This document shows, piece by piece, positions 1-6,537 of a stretch of 25,307 bases of DNA. The stretch covers positions 1-25,307 of the forward strand of contig CAYUAI010000061.1 of the NCBI GenBank assembly GCA_964442745.1, given 5' to 3'. The stretch comes from CAYUAI01 sp964442745 (GTDB lineage: Bacteria > Pseudomonadota > Gammaproteobacteria > S012-40). Position 1 is the stretch's first letter, and each line of letters opens with the position of its first letter. The translations under genes and the position numbers were made by a program. Under the pieces are notes generated by a model that saw only the letters and a list, made by a program, of their open reading frames with translations, was not told the origin of the DNA and did not search any database.

Positions 1-15
1 ACTTTGACTTGAATT

Positions 16-78
16 GTCACTTCGCTGTCACTTCGCTGTCACTTCGCTGTCACTTCGCTGTCACTTCGCTGTCACTTT
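16..78. repeat. 11-bp tandem repeat, five copies plus a partial
   Basis: Five consecutive perfect copies of GTCACTTCGCT occupy 16-70, followed by a partial copy that diverges to GTCACTTT (71-78). The unit is not a multiple of 3, so copy-number change would shift a reading frame, but no gene is evident across it. It lies immediately upstream of a decayed IS200-type transposase and may reflect slippage in noncoding DNA. No function can be assigned. Confidence 0.9.
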
Positions 79-126
79 GTGAGATAATTTGTGCCTTCAT
101 TCTCAGCCCTCTATGTTGTGTCGTAG

Positions 127-345
127 AGGAAATATAGCATAAATTACACATTATTAAAAGGCAGCACCCGTTCAACCAAGCTATTTCAAGAATTTCCACA
201 TTTGAAAAAAAGATATTGGGGTCAACATTTTTGGGCCAGAGGATATTTTTGTGTCACCGTTGGTGAATTGTCTAAAGAAATGATATTGGAGTATTTAGAG
301 CCTCATTTTGAGCGAAAGCCGGATGACAATTTCGATATTGAGTAA
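127..345 (+). pseudogene. IS200/IS605-family transposase TnpA, C-terminal remnant
   Basis: The open frame preceding the TAA at 343-345 encodes the C-terminal third of a Y1 (HUH) transposase of the IS200/IS605 family. Visible family landmarks are LLKGSTRSTKLFQEFPHLKK, then RYWGQHFWARGYF, then a gly-glu turn followed by an EYLEPHFER helix and an acidic DDNFDIE tail. These are typical of the last ~65 residues of a ~140-residue TnpA. The frame is closed upstream by a TAG at 124-126, and the HUH and catalytic-Tyr regions are not seen, so the gene is truncated and cannot be active. Right-end hairpins follow at 350-425. Family assignment is from remembered consensus. Confidence 0.8.
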
Positions 346-349
346 CATT

Positions 350-425
350 TGCTGGCTTTAGCCGGAATGCTGGACTTTCAGTCCGCTGTTTTTAACCCAC
401 CGTTTTGTAGGCGGTGGTTATTAAT
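350..425 (+). mobile_element. Probable right end of the IS200-type element (nested hairpins)
   Basis: Directly after the tnpA stop are three short stem-loops: CTGGC/GCCGG around 352-366, GGACT/AGTCC around 372-384, and CCACCG/CGGTGG around 398-417. IS200/IS605 elements have subterminal imperfect palindromes recognised by TnpA instead of terminal inverted repeats, so these hairpins fit the right end. The neighbouring minus-strand transposase frame runs into this hairpin and becomes meaningless there, suggesting that the IS200 element inserted into it. The exact cleavage site cannot be fixed. Confidence 0.5.
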
Positions 426-575
426 TTTTACACTATTTATTTTCAGATTTCCATCAACTTCTTTTCCGAGGTGACGCAAAAACACCTGGCGAACTTTGCC
501 ATCAATCCTCCTATTTTCCATCTCTTCCAGATACACAACACCATTTTTTCTACGTTTTCTAATGAACGACAGGAA
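378..575 (-). pseudogene. Truncated transposase N-terminus (IS4/IS1634-like)
   Basis: On the minus strand from about 575 down to 440 the frame reads FLSFIRKRRKNGVVYLEEME, then NRRIDGKVRQVFLRHLGKEV. This matches the remembered start of IS4/IS1634-type transposases (xFIRKxKxxGxxYLxEVExxRxxGKVxQxxxRxLGKEVDG). A proper ATG is missing at the expected position. After about 440 the frame enters the palindrome of the adjacent IS200-type end and terminates at 378. It is therefore a 5' fragment of roughly 45 codons, probably cut by the IS200-type insertion. The family name is tentative; the transposase character is fairly clear. Confidence 0.5.
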
Positions 576-786
576 GCGCCTCCACCCTATGAGGTTATAT
601 TGTTTGGTATCATTCGTTTCCCCATTACCTTGCCTTTTAAAGGATTCAACATGCAGGAGGATAAATCGACAAAAAACCATTAAAATAAGGCTTTTCTTGA
701 TTGTATCCTAATGGCTAAAAATAAAGTTTATTGTAGTGGGGAAAAACAGGTTGAAAATGGGTGTTTAGTATATACTATATTCACAC

Positions 787-975
787 ATGCTAGTGCACCC
801 TGAATGTCATAAGAAAGGCATTGGAGTGAAGTGATCATCATATTTTTACAAGAAATGATGTCGATGAAATTATCAACATGCAATCGTTAGGATCAAAAGC
901 GAAACCGTACCAGATAAAACAGGTTAGAAATCTAAAATTGTTAAATATCATTTAGGTGATCACTATGCAGAGTAA
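787..975 (+). pseudogene. hicA: hicA toxin pseudogene (frameshifted)
   Basis: Upstream of hicB, the frame at 830-934 encodes SDHHIFTRNDVDEIINMQ followed by SLGSKAKPYQIKQVRNL, the central and C-terminal part of a HicA mRNA-interferase of the RGSHHIF...KAKPYQVKQVR type. After codon 932-934 the frame goes out of register; dropping two bases (or adding one) restores IVKYHLGDHYAE and a stop at 973-975 that overlaps the hicB ATG, the usual hicAB arrangement. A second shift is needed near 826-829, upstream of which KKGIG (811-825) probably represents the strand before the GSHH motif. The N-terminus is absent or unrecognisable. Two frame disruptions make a functional toxin very unlikely. Confidence 0.72.
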
Positions 976-1177
976 ATACGAAATGATCGTTTATTGGAGT
1001 GTAGAAGACGGGGCATTTATCGTAGAAGCCCCTGAGCTTTCTGGATGTATGGCAGATGGAGCAACGTATCAGGAAGCGGTATCAAATGCAGAAATAATTA
1101 TTGAAGAGTGGATCGATACCGCTAAATCAGATGGACGACCCATCCCAGAAGCAAAAGGTCGTTTAGTCTATGCTTAA
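965..1177 (+). CDS. hicB: HicB-family antitoxin, solitary
   Basis: This 70-residue protein is a short HicB antitoxin. It has the N-terminal partial RNase H-like fold signature YEMIVYWSVEDGAFIVEAPE, then LSGCMADG, a helix EAVSNAEIIIEEWIDTA, and the end PIPEAKGRLVYA. HicB binds and neutralises the HicA mRNA interferase and represses the operon. I prefer the ATG at 965 because AGGTG lies 6 nt upstream (954-958) and this start overlaps the ancestral hicA stop, as in intact hicAB operons; a GTG at 956 would add three residues. No DNA-binding C-terminal domain is visible, which is normal for this short class. Its toxin partner just upstream is broken, so it is an orphan antitoxin. Confidence 0.85.
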   Translation: MQSKYEMIVYWSVEDGAFIVEAPELSGCMADGATYQEAVSNAEIIIEEWIDTAKSDGRPIPEAKGRLVYA

Positions 1178-1323
1178 TAAATGACTGTAATAAAAACCAG
1201 GATAAATAAACAATAAGTCTATACTAAAATGGTATTGGAGCGAATGCATCATATGGAATAAATTGGTAAATATGCCTAACGTTGCAATAGTCGTGTCAAG
1301 ATAAATCCGAAATTTTGGGATGA

Positions 1324-1551
1324 ATGGAGGCGAAATCGGGAAGTTATTGCGTTGCCACTCTTAAGCAATGGGGCCAGTCAAACTGTCGAAAACTTAGACA
1401 ATTTGGCGTAAAGCGTCAATTGGCTTGGAACATAGCCAAATCGGCTCATGGTTCCTGGCGTCTAAGTAACAGTCCAGCTCTAGCTCAGGTCTTGCCGAAT
1501 AAATACTTTACCAACTTTGGGGCTACCTTCACTGGTCGCATGATACAATAA
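1324..1551 (+). pseudogene. Group II intron maturase/reverse transcriptase, C-terminal remnant
   Basis: The reading frame holds LKQWGQSNCRKLRQFGV, then AWNIAKSAHGSWRLSNSP, then ALAQVLPNKYFTNFG. This is the characteristic C-terminal segment of many group II intron-encoded reverse transcriptases (xWKQWKR...YRxLRxLGV...A...GPWRLSxSPAL...LPNxYFxxLG). The catalytic RT domain (YADD) and most of domain X are absent upstream, so only about the last 65 codons survive. The ORF's ATG at 1324 is incidental. The RNA-like sequence that follows at 1554-1632 resembles intron domains V and VI, which fits the usual order in these introns. Confidence 0.7.
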
Positions 1552-1553
1552 TA

Positions 1554-1632
1554 ATGAACCGCCATGGTACGTGATCCGTATGCCTGGTAGTGCGGGAGGA
1601 TAGATGCGATGAGGCATTTCCCTATCCCGATT
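1554..1632 (+). mobile_element. 3' end of a group II intron (domain V/VI-like)
   Basis: After the maturase remnant, GAACCGCC at 1556 pairs imperfectly with the GCCTGGTAGT region around a GTGA tetraloop (1571-1574), resembling domain V with its GNRA-type cap. It is followed by a second hairpin in which GGATAG and ATGC (1598-1610) pair with GCAT and CTATCC (1617-1628), then the end CCCGAT, the A-Y terminus expected of a group II intron with domain VI. Several mismatches in the domain V stem suggest decay. The downstream exon would begin at about 1633. The call rests on memory of the conserved 3' end and a hand-drawn fold. Confidence 0.5.
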
Positions 1633-1660
1633 AGCCATTTAACACAGCGAGGATATACAA

Positions 1661-2086
1661 ATGATTTCTGAGTGGAAGTTAAAAGACGCTGAGCGGATAG
1701 TGCGGATTACAATGATAGTTATATTGCTAACTGCTGGGGCAAGCAAATTTTTTAGTGAAGGAGCTTTCTTTAATTATTATTCTCAGCTTTTTCAAGGAGA
1801 CCTAAGGATAAATTTGCCACCATTGCTGGTGAATTTATATCTTAAAATAATCCCTTTTATTGAAATATCACTCGGTTTAGCTTTGCTCGTGAATAAGTAT
1901 AAAAATTATACTATTTATGCTTGGTTCGCTTTTATGTTGAGCCTATTGTTTGGTCACTACATACTGCAAGAATGGTCTGCGGTAAATCAGATGTTGGGTT
2001 ATATTTTTCTAGGTCTATTATGTTTAATTTTGCCTAACCATTCCAGTTGGTTTAAGAATATTGATGCTAGAGAAATTAGTAAATAG
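1661..2086 (+). CDS. DoxX/MauE-like integral membrane protein
   Basis: This 141-residue protein has four predicted membrane helices at about 16-32, 58-78, 85-104 and 112-130. The first helix ends in the ILLTAGASKFFSEGAFF segment, which resembles the DoxX/MauE superfamily (small four-helix proteins linked to redox or disulfide handling). No catalytic residues can be named. A GAGG at 1651-1654 lies about 8 nt upstream of the ATG, supporting this start. It begins 28 nt after the group II intron remnant and is followed after 37 nt by a glutathione-transferase-like gene on the same strand. The two probably form an operon with a redox or detoxification theme. Superfamily assignment is moderate; the substrate is unknown. 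Confidence 0.6.
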   Translation: MISEWKLKDAERIVRITMIVILLTAGASKFFSEGAFFNYYSQLFQGDLRINLPPLLVNLYLKIIPFIEISLGLALLVNKYKNYTIYAWFAFMLSLLFGHYILQEWSAVNQMLGYIFLGLLCLILPNHSSWFKNIDAREISK

Positions 2087-2123
2087 CATCCATAGCCAAT
2101 ACTAAGTAAGAGGGGAGGGGGAT

Positions 2124-2822
2124 ATGAATCCAAAGTTAGTTAGTTTTAGACTATGTCCATTCGTTAAAAGAGCAGAAATAGTACTAAGATATAAAGCTAT
2201 TCAGCATGAAATTGAATATATCGATTTAGCAAATCCGCCCGAGTGGTTTATGGACATGTCTCCTTTGAAAAAGGTACCATTATTGTTAGTAAATGGCCAT
2301 GTTATATTTGAATCATCGGTGATCTGTGAGTACCTTGATGAAGCACATCCAAATAAGTTGCATCCTGATGACTTGATCATGCGTGCAGAAAATAGAAGCT
2401 GGATTGAGTTTGGAAATACTTGTCTTTGGGATTCTTTTTACATGACGGTAAAAGAGACAAAGGGTGCTTTTTATCAAGTCAGGGAGGATTTGTTTACTAA
2501 ATTTGATCGAGTTGAAAATGCAATATCTCATGCCCCGTTCTTTAATGGCAATAAATTTTCATTGGTTGATGTTAGTTTTGCTCCGTTGTTTCAGTTTCTA
2601 AAGTATATTGACGAACTGAATCCAATAAATATTACGGCTAAAAGACACCCTAGAATATTGGAGTGGAAAAACCAATTGTTAGGGTTTAAAGAAGTTCAAG
2701 AGGTATATTTATCTGATATAAAAGAACTTTATTTTGAGCAGATTTGGAAAAGACAGGGGTACTTATCTAGGTTCTTGGATAACAAAAAATATAATTGTCC
2801 TATTGAAAAACATATTTATTGA
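2124..2822 (+). CDS. Glutathione S-transferase family protein (Cys-type)
   Basis: This 232-residue cytosolic protein has the two-domain GST layout. The N-terminal thioredoxin-fold domain carries LCPFVKRAEIVL, where Cys11 takes the catalytic position used by omega/beta-like Cys GSTs, the cis-Pro motif KVPLL (50-54) and the glutathione-binding FESSVICEYLDE (62-73). The C-terminal all-helical domain includes the FSLVDVSFAPLF helix with its conserved Asp. The tail beyond about residue 210 (KRQGYLSRFLDNKKYN) is longer than usual. A strong purine-rich ribosome site (GGGGAGGGGG) precedes the ATG. A Cys active site suggests thiol transfer or deglutathionylation instead of classical conjugation. It pairs with the upstream DoxX-like gene. 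The physiological substrate is unknown. Confidence 0.85.
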   Translation: MNPKLVSFRLCPFVKRAEIVLRYKAIQHEIEYIDLANPPEWFMDMSPLKKVPLLLVNGHVIFESSVICEYLDEAHPNKLHPDDLIMRAENRSWIEFGNTCLWDSFYMTVKETKGAFYQVREDLFTKFDRVENAISHAPFFNGNKFSLVDVSFAPLFQFLKYIDELNPINITAKRHPRILEWKNQLLGFKEVQEVYLSDIKELYFEQIWKRQGYLSRFLDNKKYNCPIEKHIY

Positions 2823-2941
2823 CACAAGGGACAAGTTAAATGAAATGTTTTCAAATTGATGAGTAGCTAAAATTTTATTCGTGAGCTGATGAGCAAGTCG
2901 TTGCGTAGCTCATTCCGAGTTGCACCATAACCTATCCAGAG

Positions 2942-3940
2942 ATGGGCCGGAGCAGAAAATATCCGAATAATTTTATGAAAAAAATATCGAAAGGGTTTAT
3001 TCCAACGAGACTCATGCTACGATTGGTAAAAATGATTGCTGGTACCCGGACTATAATACATAAAAATATAAAACCGCCAGCGTTGCCAGATGATCTGGAT
3101 TTATATTTGAGAAAATCTGAGCAGGTCATACCAGATCTTCGGGAGGGGGCGGAAAAAACCATTGTTTGGGCGAACCCTGAAGCACGCCAGCCAACCGAAT
3201 TTTCTATTGTTTATTTGCATGGGTTTTCGGCGAGTCGCCGAGAAATTACACCGGTATGTGATTTGATGGCAGAAAAACTTCATGCCAATCTGTTTTATAC
3301 TCGACTGACCGGACATGGACGCAGCAATGAGGCGATGGGTGAGATTCACCTTAATGCCTTATTGCAAGATGCGATGGAGGCCATGGCTATCGGTGCTCGC
3401 ATTGGCAAGCAAGTTATTTTGGTGGGTACCTCAACCGGGGCGGCGCTGGCCTGCTGGCTTGCCAAGCGTGAGTATCAGGCTTCCATATCGAGTTTAATAT
3501 TGATTTCACCAAATTTTGGATTAAGGCAGTGGCAAAGTGAATTGCTTTTATTGCCTTGGGCGAAATCTATCTTGAAGTTTATCCAGGGGGAGGTATATCG
3601 ATTTGAACCCAGGAATGACCAGCAAGCTTATTTTTGGACAACCGAATATCCCAGTCGTGCATTGATTCCCATGATGGAGTTGGTACAGTTAGCCCGTGAT
3701 ACAGCGTTGCGAGACATTATTGCACCGCTACTGGTTTTATATTCACCACAAGATCAACTTGTCGATGCCAAGGCCATTGAAAAACGATTTAAGCAGATCG
3801 CTTCCCCAATAAAAAAAATTCAAAAAATTAAAGCCGAGCCAAATAGTCAACAGCATGTGATTGCCGGTGATATTTTGTCACCAGACACTACCCAGCAAGT
3901 GGTATGGAAAATCCTCTCGTTCATTAATTGTCTGCGTTAG
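2942..3940 (+). CDS. Alpha/beta-hydrolase, serine lipase/esterase-like
   Basis: This 332-residue alpha/beta-hydrolase (Hydrolase_4 / serine aminopeptidase S33-like) shows the oxyanion-hole motif HGFSASRRE (93-101), TGHGRS (123-128), the nucleophile elbow GTSTG with Ser164 (162-166), a candidate acid in YSPQDQLVD (Asp271 or Asp275) and His305 in SQQHVIAGD. These complete a Ser-Asp-His triad, so it should be active on an ester, lipid or similar substrate. The N-terminal 45 residues are basic with a weakly hydrophobic stretch and may be a membrane-associating extension. Neither ATG 2942 nor ATG 2975 has a good ribosome site, so the start is uncertain. It stands alone, 119 bp after the GST gene. 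Confidence 0.85.
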   Translation: MGRSRKYPNNFMKKISKGFIPTRLMLRLVKMIAGTRTIIHKNIKPPALPDDLDLYLRKSEQVIPDLREGAEKTIVWANPEARQPTEFSIVYLHGFSASRREITPVCDLMAEKLHANLFYTRLTGHGRSNEAMGEIHLNALLQDAMEAMAIGARIGKQVILVGTSTGAALACWLAKREYQASISSLILISPNFGLRQWQSELLLLPWAKSILKFIQGEVYRFEPRNDQQAYFWTTEYPSRALIPMMELVQLARDTALRDIIAPLLVLYSPQDQLVDAKAIEKRFKQIASPIKKIQKIKAEPNSQQHVIAGDILSPDTTQQVVWKILSFINCLR

Positions 3941-4622
3941 CGGTGTTGAGTATATCGACTTAATGGTTAATTGCTTATATTTTGTACCAAGACTTGCGGT
4001 TTCACTTGCCCTTGATTTCGCACTGATTTTTCTTCTCTCGTATAAAGCCCATGTGGAACTAGTGCCGCGTCAATATTGAAGTGATGGGGGAAAGGCAGCG
4101 CACCCTACGAGAAAAATATTCACCCATTAATACAAAGTTGTTGCTGTACTAGGTTGATGACTTGTTTTAATTTATAATGAATCACTGTCATTAAGTGACT
4201 GGTGGTTTGTTATTTTTAAATAAAATTTATGCGGTTATCTCATTATGATTTTTTTAGAGTGCTAACGCTAAAAAGATTCGATTGGAAACAAGGAGTATTT
4301 GAGCTGAGATACGTAATGAAAGAATTTCAACAGCAAGCTCATTGCTCCATGTGTTATTCTACCTCCTGCCTCCATGCAGTCGTCACTCAGAACGAACAAA
4401 CTAAGTCTGAGCGCTAAACCGGGAAGTTATCACGTTGCCTATTTCTAAGCGTTAGCAAAAATCCACCTTAGGAATAGGAATTGCTCCCATTCAAGATAAG
4501 AAATCTCAAGTGGTTCGTCAAACATTGGCGTGATTTTCTGGCACAAACAATGCCTAAAACCTATGATTAGGTCTGGCATTAAGACTCCTTCTCATTGTAA
4601 TTATCTCTTTATTTTTAATTTT
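3941..4622. other. 682-bp region without a convincing gene
   Basis: Only short, low-quality reading frames occur here. Two details stand out. A 24-nt stretch at 4416-4439 matches 1333-1356 (inside the group II maturase remnant) at 21 positions. A frame ending at a TAG at 4568-4570 reads WFVKHWRDFLAQTMPKTYD, which looks like the C-terminus of a lost protein, possibly a transposase, though I cannot place it. The region is best read as decayed mobile DNA plus the upstream region of the 4623 gene. Confidence 0.5.
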
Positions 4623-5519
4623 ATGAATATTTTAAGTAAGTTGAATAAGCTGAACAAGCTGTTTAAGAGGCCGCCGTTAGAGGACGAGCAAACCTTAACG
4701 GAGTTATTAAAGGATGGTAACCCTAAAAAGAAGCCACTTCCAATTAGTCCTCTAATGCGGCAAATTATTGAAAAAGCAGAAGAATCGATAGATGGGCCGC
4801 AAATATATCCTTGCGCTGACCCTGAATTTAATTGTGAATATAGGCGCGATTATATGCCTCTCTTCGAGAAGGATGAGGCGTATATTAAGGTGGCATTCGA
4901 CGATAAAAGAAAAGTGACTCATGTTTGTGGGTTACTGCCAAAATTTCAACGTGAGCAGCGCAAAAAGGGAAAAATCGAACAAAAGAATTTTCCTACGATG
5001 CCGGACTGCCAAGTATCTCAAGCAATAACAGACGTGTTAAAGCCAGGCGATAGAATAGCCTCTCTCTCTGCACAAAAAACAACCACAAAAATAATCTCCC
5101 AATCAATGTTGGTGCCGGACGATGGTTACCATGGCCTATTAAAAAGTGAACAGGAATGGCTCAATACCACGCTATACACTCTTCACAATAGTGATTGTGA
5201 TATTTTGGAGCATCTCTTGAAGTATTCAATAAAAACAAAGAATTTCAAAGAAACGCTAGAAATATTTTTAAGCACTAAAAAAGAACTACAGCCTGGTAGT
5301 TGCAGTTCTATCATTGAGTCATTCAAAAGTCTTGCTAGGGAGTTTCCTGTCCATGGGGACAAGTTATCTGTTGCGCATATTGGATTATATTTAGAGCAGA
5401 CACAAAATATAGAAAAAAATGAATTATTTAGAGTCATCTTAGAGCTATTTTTCTGCATGGGCTATGATAAAGATGTGATGGGTTATGCCACGGGGTTTAC
5501 GGATATAGGAATGACATAA
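4623..5519 (+). CDS. Unrecognised 298-residue hypothetical protein
   Basis: I do not recognise this protein. The frame is open from 4530, but codons before the ATG at 4623 look noncoding, so I start at MNILSKLNKLNKLFK. No clear ribosome site is present. The N-terminus is basic with short Leu-Asn-Lys repeats and could form an amphipathic helix. The middle contains five Cys residues, including CADPEFNCEYRRDY and HVCGLL, and a Lys-rich patch RKKGKIEQK. The C-terminal third appears helical and leucine-rich. There is no signal peptide and no transmembrane helix. Codon use is AT-rich, like the mobile-element-rich flank, and it sits alone between two gene-poor stretches, so recent acquisition is plausible. 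Secreted or effector roles cannot be supported. Confidence 0.6.
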   Translation: MNILSKLNKLNKLFKRPPLEDEQTLTELLKDGNPKKKPLPISPLMRQIIEKAEESIDGPQIYPCADPEFNCEYRRDYMPLFEKDEAYIKVAFDDKRKVTHVCGLLPKFQREQRKKGKIEQKNFPTMPDCQVSQAITDVLKPGDRIASLSAQKTTTKIISQSMLVPDDGYHGLLKSEQEWLNTTLYTLHNSDCDILEHLLKYSIKTKNFKETLEIFLSTKKELQPGSCSSIIESFKSLAREFPVHGDKLSVAHIGLYLEQTQNIEKNELFRVILELFFCMGYDKDVMGYATGFTDIGMT

Positions 5520-5823
5520 TAAAGAAAGATCCCGCACCTTTTTAACCGAGTATTTTTGTCTAAAATTGATTCCCTGCCTCAATATTTTACAGCCTTGTCC
5601 AATACCAAAACAGTCATACCTCCTTAGTCAGTAGTCAGTGGGAATAAATAAACTGTACGTTTATGAATGTTTGCTGATGCCAAAGAAGTTCAGGAACAGC
5701 AAAACTTGATGGTACTGACTCCAGCGTTCGTGCCTCGTGGGGATTAATGATCGGCCTTGATCACCGATTTGGACGGGTATTTTTATTGCCGTGGGTTTAA
5801 TTGGTGTAGCTATTGGTTTACGA
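5520..5823. other. 304-bp region without a gene
   Basis: No complete gene is seen. One frame on the plus strand (about 5764-5859) reads PIWTGIFIAVGLIGVAIGLR, a membrane-helix-like segment that runs into the antisense of the next gene. It could be the remnant of a membrane protein, but no family is recognisable. A long imperfect inverted repeat (TTTGCTG at 5668-5674 and CAGCAAA near 5697-5703) flanks a 22-nt loop. Confidence 0.4.
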
Positions 5824-6354
5824 TTAAATCCCGTAGGCCTGATTGAGTGCTTTTTTTAGTGCATCAATGTCATGGGTTCCCTCTACCACTAAGAGTTTTT
5901 TGCCCTCGCTGGAGAAAAAATGTGCGCCGGCGGAAGTCGTTGCATGAACTTGTGCAAATTGGCGTCCTTGAGGTGCGCCTAAATCAACCACCAAAAACTC
6001 AACTTGATCTTCATAAGTCTGGCGAATCTGATTGAAGGATTCCATTAATTTTTGGCTACGTCCATCATCTACGTCATAAATAATAGCAACGGCGGGCTTG
6101 CCTTGACCGATCAGCGAAAGATCGGTACTAAAACTTGCGGGCATGACCAGCCAAATTAGTGTTACTAGGCTCACAGCAATCAATGAAATGGCGAGTAAAT
6201 TGTATTTTAACGCACCCGTTTGATTTTTTCTCATAGAGAAAAAAGTGAAATACGTTACTTTTTTGAGAGGCATAATGTTTTTCTTAAACTGAATGATGAA
6301 AAATTCGACTTTGTTTGGTCTCAATTGTTCCATAAAGTCTGTAAAAATGCTCAT
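5824..6354 (-). CDS. Membrane-anchored thioredoxin-fold protein lacking CXXC
   Basis: This protein of up to 176 residues has a single membrane helix (YNLLAISLIAVSLVTLIWLV, about 51-70) followed by a domain of about 100 residues with thioredoxin-like sequence order: a strand PAVAIIYDVDD, helix SQKLMESFNQIRQTY, strand VEFLVVDL, helix QGRQFAQVH, strand AGAHFFSSEGKKLLVVEG and a final helix IDALKKALNQA. The position where thioredoxins have CXXC holds DDGRSQ, so no dithiol redox activity is expected; no cysteine is present. The domain probably faces the periplasm. Start choice is open: ATG at 6354, 6273 or 6234 are all possible and none has a strong ribosome site; 6234 would place the helix closest to the N-terminus. 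The fold assignment is inference. Confidence 0.6.
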   Translation of the reverse strand: MSIFTDFMEQLRPNKVEFFIIQFKKNIMPLKKVTYFTFFSMRKNQTGALKYNLLAISLIAVSLVTLIWLVMPASFSTDLSLIGQGKPAVAIIYDVDDGRSQKLMESFNQIRQTYEDQVEFLVVDLGAPQGRQFAQVHATTSAGAHFFSSEGKKLLVVEGTHDIDALKKALNQAYGI

Positions 6355-6537
6355 TAAACGGTGGAGTTTTCATCGGCAGCATTGAAAAATTGTGATAGAC
6401 TTTCAGATAATTAAGGATACTACTTTATTTAGCGGAATGATGCTGTATGTCAAGTGACACTCGGTGCTACCTTTTCACATGATGGCTATTTTGATTGATT
6501 TTTATTCCTAGCGTTGAGATCGAAAATTTCTGAAAGA

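Noticed and set aside
16..78. CRISPR array reading of the 11-bp repeats
   Set aside because: The units are 11 bp and directly adjacent with no spacers.
4229..4417. 62-codon plus-strand frame
   Set aside because: No ribosome site, no family pattern, and it lies in a region of decayed DNA.
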